Below are positions 36,701-46,800 of a stretch of DNA of 64,000 bases, piece by piece; the stretch's first letter is position 1; every line of letters begins with the position of its first letter. The position numbers were made by a program, and so were the translations under genes. This stretch comes from Marinobacter sp. F3R08 (lineage in GTDB: Bacteria > Pseudomonadota > Gammaproteobacteria > Pseudomonadales > Oleiphilaceae), in contig NZ_JAHKPI010000025.1 in assembly GCF_018860425.1 (NCBI RefSeq), positions 652,524 through 716,523 on the forward strand, in the 5' to 3' direction. The notes beneath the pieces are model-generated. The model had not been told where the DNA came from, did not search any database, and worked only from the letters and a program-made list of their open reading frames with translations.

Positions 36701-37611
36701 TAGAGATCCCCCACTATTTTTTTGATTTTCGAAAGAGGCAGAAGAAAAGGGTTGTCCGATATCAACGCGCCCTCTGTGGTCTCTCCAGAACCAATGAACG
36801 CGCGTTGGTGTGCTTGGGCAAGAACGTCCAGGGTAACAATTTCGTCCTCTTCGTGGAGGTCGATCAATTCTCCGAACAGGTTTGCGATGAATCCTGGTAC
36901 GCCAAGTGTCGCGCAATAAATTCGAAGGAGATTATTCTCTTCTGTCAGATGCTTACAGTGAAACGGCAAGGCCTGCTGCAAGATTTCAATGTAACTCCGA
37001 AAATCAGAGAGATCTTCAGGGGTTCTGATGGAAAACGGCTTAAGCTGGTATGCTCCCTTGAATCTCCTGCGTATGTGGTTCCCGCCCAGCGTGAATGTGG
37101 ATTTGACTGGATCGGTACCAACCAAAACCCACGGCACACCGGTTATGTTCATCACCCGCTTAATGAATCGCACGATCTCTGGGAACTCCTTCGTTTTCTG
37201 AGGAAGGACCTCCTGGAACTCATCGAAAAAAATCAACTCGACTCCCAGCTCTACGAAGGCTTTCTTAATCAAATTTATCAGCCTGGGAAGCGTTGCTGTG
37301 GCGGGATAATGCCAGTCAAGAGCATGCAGTATCTCTTGAGCTAACATTTTGTTGGTTTGACCACTGTGGGTTTCGATCGTGATGACGGGGATACGTGTCC
37401 GATCGCTCTCGTCGACCCGAGGGTGCTCTAAAAGGTACTCATCAATAAGGGTGGTTTTTCCAACACCCGAATCACCGTAAACAATGGTTCCCCTAACTCG
37501 TGAGCCGCGTGTGGAGTGCGCTCGTCTTACGGCGTCTAGAGCCTCGCCAAACGCAGGATGCTCCACGATGGTGTCCAGAAATGCCTCTCTTTCTTTACCG
37601 GAGATTTCCAT
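36700..37611 (-). CDS. tnsC: TnsC/TniB-like AAA+ ATPase transposition regulator
   Basis: An AAA+ ATPase that links the target selector to the transposase in Tn7-like elements. The 303 residues contain Walker A GDSGVGKTT (residues 46-54), Walker B LIFFDEFQE (Asp130-Glu131) and a sensor-like WVLVGTDP. It is shorter than Tn7 TnsC (about 555 residues) and nearer in size to TniB and CAST TnsC. Start and stop codons are shared with neighbours (TAATG at both tnsB/tnsC and tnsC/tniQ), so the operon is tightly coupled. Confidence 0.9.
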   Translation of the reverse strand: MEISGKEREAFLDTIVEHPAFGEALDAVRRAHSTRGSRVRGTIVYGDSGVGKTTLIDEYLLEHPRVDESDRTRIPVITIETHSGQTNKMLAQEILHALDWHYPATATLPRLINLIKKAFVELGVELIFFDEFQEVLPQKTKEFPEIVRFIKRVMNITGVPWVLVGTDPVKSTFTLGGNHIRRRFKGAYQLKPFSIRTPEDLSDFRSYIEILQQALPFHCKHLTEENNLLRIYCATLGVPGFIANLFGELIDLHEEDEIVTLDVLAQAHQRAFIGSGETTEGALISDNPFLLPLSKIKKIVGDL

Positions 37612-39575
37612 TATCCACGCTCCCTGATTTTGAATTCACGGGCACGGCGTGGCTTAGGAGAACTGGACGGTTCATTATCACTGCCCATCACGTCAGAAAC
37701 GTTTGCAGCGGGTGACAATGCAGGATCAGAATTCGAGTCCATGTCGGACTGTCTGAAGTACGCTTCCAACTGATCATTCGACATTGGCTGCGCGTCGGTA
37801 GCCGGTGGTTGCTTTCGAGTTCGCTTGGAGCGCCCGACGTCCCGAGCCCTCGTTTGAACATTCTGAAATTCTTCGGAATCTTTGAGTGTGTCGGAGTGTC
37901 GCAGGTTTCCTATGAGTTTTTTCTGGGCCTTCAATTTCGACAGCGTCATCCCCTCTGGCAGATCTTTGGTACATGGAACTGTCAGGTACGTCCTCGTTTC
38001 TGGATCAAGGACCATCACTTTCGTCAAAACCTGCGAAGACCAACGGACTTCGACTTTAAGTCTGTCTCCGTAGTTCTTGACCAAGCGGAAATAAAGGTCC
38101 TGAAGCGCGACAGAGTTATACTTGAGATCATTTAAGTGAATGCCTTTGGTCGGATTCAGCACCCGTTTAGTTAAGTTTCCGCCAAATGAGTTGGCAAAGC
38201 TGAGATCATTTACCATCTCCGGTTCGCCATATTTCTCAATCCCTTCCAGCCATTTTTCATGCGGCGACATACCGTTGAGTTTTGGTTGAGCGGCATGGTT
38301 ATAGCCATTGACGAGGTAGGTAATCATCATTTTTTCGAACTCGGCGGCCATAAAGCACCGCAGGTCTTTCAGGCTATGGTCGAACTTCAGCAGGGGAGAT
38401 CGCTTCGGAACATATCCTCTGAGTCGTTTCAGAAAATCTGCCCTCAGGACTTTGAAATAGCTTTCGATGTGTGGTTTTTTCCAGCCTTGACGGGCTTCCG
38501 TTACCTCCCGGTGAATCTGAAGTTGACCTGCCAGGGTAGTAAAAGCTTCAGAAATGATGGCCGTACCTGGGTCGCCGACAATCGTTGTCGGCTTACCGCC
38601 TGGCCAAGGGTTCGTCAGGTAGGAGAGATCATGATGTTTATCCCGAAGTACTGACTTCAAGCATTCGGTCACACCCTCACTTTTTTCGGCAATGTTGATA
38701 CCGTAATCCATTGCAAAGCCGACGATTGCTTTCGAATAGACGTCTATGGCGAGGTAGACGATCACTTTGTTGGCAATCAAGTTCAGATACTCATCTACCA
38801 AGTACATCGTCAAATGGGCTGCGTCGATCTCGACGCGCTCAAGGGGATGACGTACTTCATAGGTACGAAGAGCAATACGAGTTGCTTGAACAAGGGCGGA
38901 GTTACCCTGCCGCGTTTTGAGTTTGATTCTCGGGTCGATGCGATTGTAGTGATCGTAAAAAGCTTGTTTGCTGGGTATCCGATTCTTGGATTCAAGTGCT
39001 TCTGCCTGAGACCGAAATTCTCGGTAGGCTCTCGCAATGGTGCAGTGATTACGCGTGAGCACAAGCTCATCAATTGTGTTGGTCATCAGCTCCAAATACT
39101 CGGGAGCGATTGATGATTTTCTTCTCGATGTGCGGCCAGCAGGGAAAAAGACCAAGATATTTTTGCCAGCTTCCGTCCACTTCCTGAACCATTTGTACAG
39201 AGTGTCGGGTTTTGGCGCTGGCATTACGGCGTCCCCGTGCTTCCTTACCACGTCTTTTATGACCTTGGCAGCAGTCCTCTTACTGCCTGTGTTTTCGTAA
39301 TGGGTCATGGGCTCTAGATAAGCCAACAGATACTCGGCTTTTTTTGCTTCTGTGCTTGTCAAAAACGGTTTCCGAATGACCTCTGAATCAGGGCTGTCGA
39401 CGTTAAATCGCATGCGCCCTTCTTGGTAAGCAATCTGAAGAACTTTTTTCGAAACCTCCCGCTGTACCGCATCTTCAGTGAAAAGGACGAAAGAATCGCC
39501 GTTCTCATGGGCAATGAGTGCATTTTTGCCGTCCAAAACAATACGGCTACCAGGGCCAAACAAAGGTTTAGTCAT
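37611..39575 (-). CDS. tnsB: TnsB-like DDE transposase
   Basis: The DDE transposase subunit, which binds the end repeats and joins 3' ends to target DNA. The 654-residue protein has N-terminal HTH domains, then an RNase-H-fold core with Asp251 (VEIDAAH), Asp335 (IVGDPGTA) and Glu371 (KKPHIESYF), a D-35-E spacing that looks intact. A Mu-C-like beta-barrel and a Lys/Arg-rich tail end the protein. The ATG has GGGGGA upstream and lies inside the tnsA 3' end (8-base overlap). Confidence 0.93.
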   Translation of the reverse strand: MTKPLFGPGSRIVLDGKNALIAHENGDSFVLFTEDAVQREVSKKVLQIAYQEGRMRFNVDSPDSEVIRKPFLTSTEAKKAEYLLAYLEPMTHYENTGSKRTAAKVIKDVVRKHGDAVMPAPKPDTLYKWFRKWTEAGKNILVFFPAGRTSRRKSSIAPEYLELMTNTIDELVLTRNHCTIARAYREFRSQAEALESKNRIPSKQAFYDHYNRIDPRIKLKTRQGNSALVQATRIALRTYEVRHPLERVEIDAAHLTMYLVDEYLNLIANKVIVYLAIDVYSKAIVGFAMDYGINIAEKSEGVTECLKSVLRDKHHDLSYLTNPWPGGKPTTIVGDPGTAIISEAFTTLAGQLQIHREVTEARQGWKKPHIESYFKVLRADFLKRLRGYVPKRSPLLKFDHSLKDLRCFMAAEFEKMMITYLVNGYNHAAQPKLNGMSPHEKWLEGIEKYGEPEMVNDLSFANSFGGNLTKRVLNPTKGIHLNDLKYNSVALQDLYFRLVKNYGDRLKVEVRWSSQVLTKVMVLDPETRTYLTVPCTKDLPEGMTLSKLKAQKKLIGNLRHSDTLKDSEEFQNVQTRARDVGRSKRTRKQPPATDAQPMSNDQLEAYFRQSDMDSNSDPALSPAANVSDVMGSDNEPSSSPKPRRAREFKIRERG

Positions 39576-40191
39576 TGTTTGTCCCCCATACTGCTGTCCA
39601 AGGGCCTATTTTTTGGCGGTCGTCGAAAGCAAGTAATCCTTGGGCAAGGCCAGCGTAGACGGTGTTCACATTTAGTTTGGCTTCTTTCGATTGGGCGATA
39701 ACGCTTTCAATCGGAGTGGGTGTTAGAACACGTCCAAAAGCGGAGTGGGCTGCGTCGTTAAACGCATGGCCAAGGTATCTGTAGAGGAACGCAAGATTTC
39801 CTCGCCAGTTGCAGTTGTAGGGCGCTGTTGAGATTCGAAGTTTCAGCGGAACGCCAAGTACATCACCGAAGAGTTCTGTCAGAAAAAGATGCTTGGCCTG
39901 GAAGTTTGGTCGATTTGCTCCCCTCCAGCTCTTGATTTCTTCAAACCAAAACCTGCCATCAATTCCTTCGCAAAGAACATCCGGCGTATACCGTCGCTTA
40001 GCTCCATTTCTTCGGTAGGTGAACGTGTCTGGTTGGGTTAGGTAGCGACGGACCGTTGGATCAAACTCTAATTCGTATAACGCACCCACTTCAGTCCTGC
40101 TCTCACAGAACATCTGTGCTCGATTCTTCTTCGAGTAGAACTCGATGGCAGGTTTGATACGGGAATACTTGTCTCTGTTTTTGGTTGGCAT
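39568..40191 (-). CDS. tnsA: TnsA-like endonuclease
   Basis: The restriction-enzyme-fold nuclease that cuts the 5' strands at transposon ends, making cut-and-paste transposition possible. In 207 residues the catalytic set is recognisable: Glu34 in SRTEVG, Asp71 in YTPDVL and Glu85-Ile-Lys87 in EEIKSW, with the QP(D)TF block before them. The C-terminal domain that contacts TnsC follows. It is the first gene of the operon, with GAGGA 7 bases before the ATG at 40191. Presence of TnsA separates this element from Tn5053-like replicative relatives. Confidence 0.92.
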   Translation of the reverse strand: MPTKNRDKYSRIKPAIEFYSKKNRAQMFCESRTEVGALYELEFDPTVRRYLTQPDTFTYRRNGAKRRYTPDVLCEGIDGRFWFEEIKSWRGANRPNFQAKHLFLTELFGDVLGVPLKLRISTAPYNCNWRGNLAFLYRYLGHAFNDAAHSAFGRVLTPTPIESVIAQSKEAKLNVNTVYAGLAQGLLAFDDRQKIGPWTAVWGTNND

Positions 40192-40442
40192 TTCTTTATC
40201 CTCAATTTGAGAAAAAGACTAGCGCCGAAGAACATGGTCGTCCATACTCTTTTTTCAAGAAAAAACGTTAAAAAACAGATATTTAATTTTTTTATATTAA
40301 AGAAATCTGATTATTTAATTAGAGAAGCATGATTTTCTTAGAAAACATTATTTATATATAAATTAATGCATATCACCTTTGGTTCTAAGCGCAAGCTATC
40401 GATAAGTCAAAATATTCTGGAATCAGATGGGGAGTTTTGATC
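40192..40442. promoter_or_regulatory. AT-rich divergent region between tnsA and cargo
   Basis: This 251-base gap separates the tnsA start from the first cargo gene on the other strand. The stretch from about 40255 to 40375 is very AT-rich with runs of A and T. It should hold the tns operon promoter and that of the cargo gene, and such composition is typical of H-NS-type silencing targets. I looked here for an inverted copy of the end repeats and found none. Confidence 0.5.
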
Positions 40443-40781
40443 ATGAAATCTGAAATTGGCGTCGACACCGTCATAAAAAATTGGTTTTTGATCGACTTTA
40501 CGCATAACGAGGAGCCAATGGATAAGAGGGTGCTTTGGGGAATCGTCGTAATAGACTACAAAAATCGCTGGATCGAGGGGGACTATTGCTGCACGAGCCT
40601 GGTCCTCCACGAGTACGAGGGGCAGGTGTTCCATACCAAAAACAGCATTTATCAGGCCGAGGGCGATGGGAAACGGATTGTTTTGCCTGTGGAAGCAGTT
40701 AACGCCATCAGGGCAGGCCATTCCCCAGATGATTGGGAGGTCTTAGTGGACCTCAATCGCCAGTTTCCTGATTGGAAATGA
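40443..40781 (+). CDS. Small unknown protein, island-associated
   Basis: A 112-residue soluble protein with an alternating beta pattern (KNWFLIDFTH, LWGIVVIDYKNRW, DYCCTSLVLHEY, VFHTKNSIYQAEG). I recall similar small domains of unknown function (DUF6957-like) near integrative elements, but this is unverified recall. The ATG at 40443 has GGGGAG upstream; a TTG at 40437 adds two residues. It lies 15 bases before the metallophosphoesterase gene, so the two are probably cotranscribed. No function can be assigned. Confidence 0.65.
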   Translation: MKSEIGVDTVIKNWFLIDFTHNEEPMDKRVLWGIVVIDYKNRWIEGDYCCTSLVLHEYEGQVFHTKNSIYQAEGDGKRIVLPVEAVNAIRAGHSPDDWEVLVDLNRQFPDWK

Positions 40782-40796
40782 AGAGAGGATCACACT

Positions 40797-41441
40797 ATGC
40801 GAATTGTATGCATCTCAGATACCCACAGCATGCACGACAACATCACAGAGATTCCGGACGGAGAAATTCTCGTTCACGCCGGGGACTGCCTCGGACGCGG
40901 GTCCATTTTTGAGCTTGAAGATTTTAATGTTTGGTTAGGGGAACAGCCTCATCCTCACAAAATTCTTATCGCTGGCAACCATGATTGGTGCTTCCAAACA
41001 CGTCCCGAGGAAGCTCGGGGCATGGTCACGAACGCAATCTATCTTGAGGATTCGGGAGTAACGATAGGCGGACTTAAGTTCTGGGGAAGTCCTGTCACAC
41101 CTACATTTCTGAATTGGGCATTTAATCGCGATCGCGGCTCGGAAATCGCAAAGCATTGGGCACTCATTCCAGGCGATACAGACGTTTTGATCACCCATGG
41201 GCCACCTCATGGGATTCTGGATATAGTCGTGCAGAACGATATAGAGCTTGAGGTAGGGTGTGAGGATCTTAAAGAGCGTATCGACCAACTAAGCCTCAAG
41301 GCACACATATTTGGTCACATTCACGAGAGCTACGGCTCGGGCACTCGGGCCAAGGATGGGGCGGTTTTTGTGAACGCGTGTAGTTGCTCGAAAGCTTACC
41401 GGGCGGTGAATCCACCGATCGTTATAGACGTTGAGCCTTGA
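40797..41441 (+). CDS. Calcineurin-like metallophosphoesterase
   Basis: A 214-residue phosphoesterase with the complete dimetal motif series: DTH (Asp8 and His10 region, CISDTHSMH), HAGDC, GNHD, THGPPHG and GHIHESYG. The arrangement resembles the MPPED1/239AB-type branch, which hydrolyses phosphodiesters and nucleotides. In a defence island it could act on nucleotide second messengers or nucleic acid, but that is speculation. It follows the small unknown gene at 15 bases and is followed by another small gene after 57 bases. Confidence 0.88.
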   Translation: MRIVCISDTHSMHDNITEIPDGEILVHAGDCLGRGSIFELEDFNVWLGEQPHPHKILIAGNHDWCFQTRPEEARGMVTNAIYLEDSGVTIGGLKFWGSPVTPTFLNWAFNRDRGSEIAKHWALIPGDTDVLITHGPPHGILDIVVQNDIELEVGCEDLKERIDQLSLKAHIFGHIHESYGSGTRAKDGAVFVNACSCSKAYRAVNPPIVIDVEP

Positions 41442-41498
41442 AGAAGGCGAGCGGCCAGCTTTTTTTGGCGTCAGCTACGAACGCCACGGGGTAAGGCT

Positions 41499-41753
41499 AT
41501 GGAATCTAAACATAATGTGAACGCAGGAATGTCCATCACGTGGAGTAATACCCACCAACGATTCCTCAATCAGTTGCTTGCAAAGGCTGTCAATGACGGG
41601 ACGCTCATAGTGCTCAATTCAGACGATTTCGTCGTTAGTGAAAACTTCTTTCTACAGTCTGAGTCAAGAGGCTTTCTGGCAGGCATCCCAAGGGAAATGC
41701 TTGACCAAATGATAGCTGTTTGGATCAAGAAGTACTGGGAAGCAGAGCGGTAG
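41499..41753 (+). CDS. Small unknown protein
   Basis: An 84-residue predicted soluble protein, not recognised. The N-terminal half is polar and the middle reads as helix-strand-helix (RFLNQLLAKAVNDGTLIVLNSDDFVV), ending in an amphipathic helix (MLDQMIAVWIKKYWEAER). A GGGGTAAGG stretch lies just before the ATG. Same strand as the phosphoesterase gene. The 246 bases after it hold no supported gene. Confidence 0.5.
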   Translation: MESKHNVNAGMSITWSNTHQRFLNQLLAKAVNDGTLIVLNSDDFVVSENFFLQSESRGFLAGIPREMLDQMIAVWIKKYWEAER

Positions 41754-41999
41754 GCCCATCGAAGTGTGTAATTCTTATTGGTGACAGTTTTTCGTCAAGC
41801 TGGTATGTTCCGAGAAGGTACAGTGACAGAGCGTCACGAAAACGTCGAAAACAGGCAGGTGAAGAGATGGTCGGACCAAGAGTTTATTAGTTTCAGTGTC
41901 TTACGCCTCTTGCACAATTCCGCATTGGCAGAACCACGATGGAGACTAAACAATGAAATCCTTCAGCCATTCTTGAGCTTGATGGCCCGAATCAAAAGT

Positions 42000-42623
42000 T
42001 TAAAGCTCAGGCGGCATACACGTCGGATACTTGGTCGCCAGGCTGAGAACATCACGTTGTAACTGCTCTTTACCACCAAGCACCACAGCCTGCATGCACG
42101 AAATCACTGCTAGACCATTCGCATTGCGTTGCACATCTTCAAGCAGTTTTAAGGGGTAGCCATCGTGATGTCTCCGGATAGGGTGAATTCCAGCATGTGC
42201 ATAAGAATTCAAAGCTTTCCAGGAGTTCTCTTTGAAGCGGACAAGCGCCGTGTGAAGTTGAATGGGCCCGTTGCTCTCGAGAGATTTAATCATCTGGGCA
42301 ATCTGGGGCATATTCTTTGCTGCTTGCTCTGATTCGATGGAGAGATCCGCTGTAAGTTTTGAAACTTGCTCGTTCGATGCCCCGAATAAGACCCAGGCTG
42401 AACGCGTCAACGCTTCAAACTGCGCGCGATGAATAACTACCGCCGACGGTAGCCGTCCCGCGCGGAGAAGCGAGCGTGCGGCATGCCAATGTTCCAATGA
42501 GAGAGAGCACGCGACGTCACTTACCCTTACCCTGGATGAATCATCATAGAGCGGCAGATCAATTATCTGTTGCAGTTCAGAAGCAAGCTTATCAGAAGCC
42601 TCAAAAATTCCAGTTCCGCTCAT
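42000..42623 (-). CDS. Unknown helical protein downstream of jetD
   Basis: A 207-residue protein, mostly alpha-helical and soluble. A conserved-looking segment SLEHWHAARSLLRAGRLPSAVVIHRAQFEALTRSAWVL recalls families of unknown function (DUF5677/DUF6988-like) common in islands; this is recall, not a search. The ATG at 42623 has AGGA at the right distance, while the longer frame to 42686 has none. It lies 77 bases after jetD on the same strand and may be read through from the Wadjet operon. A toxin-like or abortive-infection role is possible but not shown. Confidence 0.6.
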   Translation of the reverse strand: MSGTGIFEASDKLASELQQIIDLPLYDDSSRVRVSDVACSLSLEHWHAARSLLRAGRLPSAVVIHRAQFEALTRSAWVLFGASNEQVSKLTADLSIESEQAAKNMPQIAQMIKSLESNGPIQLHTALVRFKENSWKALNSYAHAGIHPIRRHHDGYPLKLLEDVQRNANGLAVISCMQAVVLGGKEQLQRDVLSLATKYPTCMPPEL

Positions 42624-42700
42624 TCGGTGGTTCCTACCACATGTGTCCATGGTGGAATTCAATTGAATGCCTTTTGTTCCCGACAAGGCCGAGCAACTCG

Positions 42701-43858
42701 TTAATTGAGAAAGAATTCCTGATCAATGCACAATCCCGTTTCTCTCATGACGGGAATCACGTGTGCCTCCATCCAAGCGCAGCCTGTGTCTGGAAGCGAG
42801 CCTTGGTTGGTCTTATCCGCCAAAGCCAAGGGATGGCCGTGACCGCGTTCAAGAGCCTTTACCAAAGCCTTATACCCGGTCTTCCATGGTTCGAGTTCCG
42901 GGAACGTCGTGCGCATCTGGCGATATATGGATAGGCCTGCCGGGTCGAGGTCACCGAAATAGTAGATGGGGCCGAGAAATTTAGAAGTACCGAACCAGGA
43001 TTCGTGGAAGTGGTTAAGCCAATCAGATTCGGGGAACGGGGAATCGGACCAATAAAACCGGGCCATCCCTTTTGTCCGTATTCGCGAGGTGGTGCCTTTG
43101 AACCCTTGGGCAAAGAGAATCGTCAGATTTTCGGCACTTTTAATTTGTCCGTTGGAAGCTGCCAGAAAAGTATCCATGTTCTCCACAAGCAGGATACCTT
43201 CAGCGCCTGGACGATAGGTGCCCTCGATGAGTACAGGGCGTGAGAGCATTTGCGTAACCTGGATCGAGAACAACTGGTCAAGAAGCCTTTCTTTTCCCTT
43301 AAGCGCTTTTGAGTCTCCCCAGAATAATTGAGCACTCAGCTGATAAAGGGTTAGGGGACTAGCGGCCAGCGTTTCTGGAATCCTTGCTAGGCGCTCTACT
43401 ACAGCCGCAGGTTTGTATTGAGTGAGCCTACCAAGGTTTGCTGGTTTAATAAGCTCTGGCGCTTTGAACGCATGCCTTAATGGGACTAACGCCTCCTGCC
43501 ATCGGAGCGATTCCTCGTCTACCACGGGCCGGTCAAGCCAATCACGCATTAACGGTTCGCCCTCAGGGGCGATAACGATTCGAGTGTGCTCCCAGGGGGC
43601 ATCGCTTCCGATACCGCGTGAGCGGGTTCGCTCAAACGTGACAATGCCAAGTGCTTCTAATTGGGTAAGGTGATGCCATGTGACGTCATCTTCGCCGGGC
43701 TCTCGTGGTGAGAACAGTTCAGGAAAGTGCTTCGGCAGAATGCGATCCGTAAGTCGCTTAGATCGTCCTTCGAAAGGCTGTTTGTCCAACATATCGAGAT
43801 AACGATTGAGCGTGCGTCGAACACAGGTGTTTTTGAGACACGGTGGGCGATCAGTCAT
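42701..43858 (-). CDS. jetD: Wadjet nuclease JetD (Toprim)
   Basis: The DNA-cleaving subunit of Wadjet, which cuts circular plasmids after SMC-driven loop extrusion. It has 385 residues: N-terminal winged-helix-type arm (DUF3322-like) and a C-terminal Toprim domain (DUF2220-like) with Glu226 (LLVENMDTF) and the DxD pair Asp303/Asp305 (YYFGDLDPAGL). Its ATG overlaps the jetC stop codon as ATGA, so it is the last coupled gene of jetA-B-C-D. The active-site carboxylates look intact. Confidence 0.92.
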   Translation of the reverse strand: MTDRPPCLKNTCVRRTLNRYLDMLDKQPFEGRSKRLTDRILPKHFPELFSPREPGEDDVTWHHLTQLEALGIVTFERTRSRGIGSDAPWEHTRIVIAPEGEPLMRDWLDRPVVDEESLRWQEALVPLRHAFKAPELIKPANLGRLTQYKPAAVVERLARIPETLAASPLTLYQLSAQLFWGDSKALKGKERLLDQLFSIQVTQMLSRPVLIEGTYRPGAEGILLVENMDTFLAASNGQIKSAENLTILFAQGFKGTTSRIRTKGMARFYWSDSPFPESDWLNHFHESWFGTSKFLGPIYYFGDLDPAGLSIYRQMRTTFPELEPWKTGYKALVKALERGHGHPLALADKTNQGSLPDTGCAWMEAHVIPVMRETGLCIDQEFFLN

Positions 43859-46800
43859 TCACGGCCACCCGAAGCTTGTTCTTCAAGCTCGTCCAAAAAA
43901 TCAAGTTCACCGTTTTCCGCACGATTGCTGACGAACTGCTTTTCTCTATCGTACAAATCGTTAATAGCTTCTTTCTTAAGCCAGGCGGTGTGCACGTAGA
44001 CTCGCGTGCTTAGTTCGCCAACTTTTTCAGGTACGTAAGATTTGGAGACGTCATACTTCAAGTTGACCTGGTCGTAGTAGATCGACGCACTCTTGTTCGG
44101 AGCGACGAAAATGACTTGCAGTCCGAGGCTCGTGCACAGGTAATCCAGTACCTTTTTCGATCGGGAGTCGTCCAGTTTGGCGAATGACTCATCAATCAAA
44201 ACCATGCGTAAGCTCTGCGCCTGCTGGTCGAACTTCAACGCCGAACTGAGCGCAGCCGCTTTGATGACGTAGCTGGGCGTCTCCATCTGTGCACCGGATC
44301 CTGTCCCATAGCTTTTCAGGGAGATTTCCGTGTCGTCGATAATCTTCAGAATGTCGTATGACCGATAATTTCTGTAGTCGGTAATTCGGTTCAGCTCTAC
44401 CAGGGATCGGTCTAGCTCGTCACTGATCAGTAAGTTTCGAATCCGCTCAAAAATCTGTTTGCTCTCGTCTGTAAGATCACTTTCCATGAGCAATACATCA
44501 TTGAAGTCAGACTCAGTAACTTCTTTGAAAAAACGCAAATAATCGTCGTACTGAGGGACCATTTCGGAAGTGAATTTGTAGCGGTCGTCACCGAACTTAA
44601 TGTGCTGGAGCCTCCTGTTCAGCATATCGAGGCGACTCTTTCCGTCCCGAATGGCATTGACCATCTTGTAGCATATTTCGTTGACAAAGATGTCCTGAAA
44701 CTCTTTGGACATGTTGGCAAGATCGTGTTTGTGTTTTGCCAGGATGTCGTTACGGAATTGGGAGAGCAAAGAGTCCACCTGTCGATACAGATCAGTCAGC
44801 AGGACGAACTCATGAATAACGCTTTCCACTTCATCTTCATCTGTGCTCGCTGAAAAATATCCCGAGACATCCACAACTCGTTGCCGGACCTTTTTCAGGT
44901 TGAACTCACGCGAAGCATCCTGAAGGACCCGTGTAGCCTGACCAATCCGCTTGAAGTAAGACGTCTCGAAGTGAAACAGCAAGTCCGCATCGTCCGTGGC
45001 GGCCTCATCGATAGCCTCCAATTCCTCATCCACATCGATGGCGGGCCAGTGTTTCACCATTCGCCTTATTGATTCCTCTTCGCTCTCAACCGCTGAACTG
45101 GCTTGCTCTTTTTGATCACTTACGTAATCGATAACACTAAGAAGCTTTTCGCAATCGCTGTTTAAAACAGCGTCCCGATTAGATTCTTCTTCGAGTTTTC
45201 GATTAACCCTGTTGCTCTCATTGCTGGTCTGCTGAATCTCGTTTTCCAGCTCTTGTGCGTCGGACAGATCCAAAGCGTCGAGTTCGCCTTTAACACGAAG
45301 CTGTTCCTTTAGAGCATTCTCCAAGTTCTGCAAAGAGGACTCGATCTGCGGTGAGCGGCAGTCTTCTAGGGAACTGCGCCAAAATGAGGCATTACGATTC
45401 AGGCGATCGACGTCCGTCTGTTCTTCTTTCATAGCCTCAAGCCGTTTCTTTTTCGCCTGGAGGGCTAATTGTTTTGCGTTCTGCCCAAATACCAACTCTT
45501 CATCGTTCATCCTTACGGTGAACATTTTGTAGGCCCCAGAAGCTTTACCGTCCCGGGTCAAGCCACGAGGCGTCTGGGTCAAAATGTTGTCATCGGTTAC
45601 CGTGACAACATTGCCAACGCTGCCTTTGACGTAGGCTTCAGCTGTGGGATGGGAGAACTCAAGAAGGTGAAAAATAGAGTCAGACGGAGGATTGCGCCCT
45701 TCACTGTCACGCCGGGCCTTTTTGCCTTGGATGATGGCGTTCGATGACTGAAAATTTCGTCTCGACAAAGCATCGGCTTCACGCTTTACGAGCGATAGGG
45801 CTTCGCGCTCATACTCCTCGTCGACCAGTATGACGAAGCGGTTGTTGCCCATAAAACCTTCGATCGCTAGCTGCCATTCTGGGTCCCGGACTTCAATATG
45901 ATCACAGAGCACACTGGCGTTGGCTTGGGGCAGCTCCTGCTGTATGAGTTTAACCATGGTGTCGACATGACGGGGAAGGGTGATTTGCCCAGCGGTTTCC
46001 AGTCTGTCGATTTCAGTGGTGAGGGTCTTTATCTCCTCATCAAGAGCCTGTTTTCGAGTGCGGACGTCGTAGAACGTTTGGTCAATGTCGTCCTTGGCGG
46101 ACTGAAGGAGCGTCGCCATTTCAGAGTATGCAGCATCGGTTTGCCGACCGGCAGTCTTCGCTTTTGTTATGTCATCTAGACTGCTTTCTTGAAGCCACTG
46201 TTGAACCGTAGTTTGATCCCAGCTGTCCTTTTCGATGGCACTGGAAAATACGGCCTGCCATCGCTGAGGGTCGCCGGAAGGTGGTTTGGCACCTGGCAGA
46301 CTCAACGCCTGCAACCCTGCGTCGGCAATTTTTCGTTGCTGATGTCGAAGTTGATCGGCCTGTATGACAGCGCTGGTGAGCGTTGTTAGACGTGACTGCA
46401 AGTCATCGAGTAATTGTTCAAGGCGTTCCTTCTCGCGAAGAACATCTATACCTCTCGCTTGGGCCCTCAGGGTAATGAGCTTTTCAGTCAGTTGCTCAGA
46501 CTCTAACCGCAACTCACTAGCGTTCTGTCGAGCTTCTTCTTGCTGTTGAAGCTTTTCTTTCCGCGTCGTCGTGTGCCCAATATACTCACGCTGCAAACGG
46601 GCTTCTTCACGTTTTTTGCTTTCGTAGCGGTGCAAGCTTTCCTTGATTCGATGCTTTATCAGTGAGCTGGAGGCGGAATGCATGGATTCCAAATCGGCTA
46701 CTGCTTCATTGATCAAATGAGCTTCCTGCTCCATCTCATAAATCGACTTCATCATACTGGCGACTCTCTGAACATCCTTGCTCATATCGCTTTCTTCAAG

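Noticed and set aside
40192..40442. Possible second transposon end just upstream of tnsA
   Set aside because: No inverted copy of the tAAAGcta..CGTAAaTT repeat and no TCACCACA tip was found there; only AT-rich sequence.
41778..42062. 94-codon plus-strand open frame
   Set aside because: No ribosome site or recognisable domain, and it runs into the opposite-strand gene at 42000-42623. Could be a remnant, but not supported.
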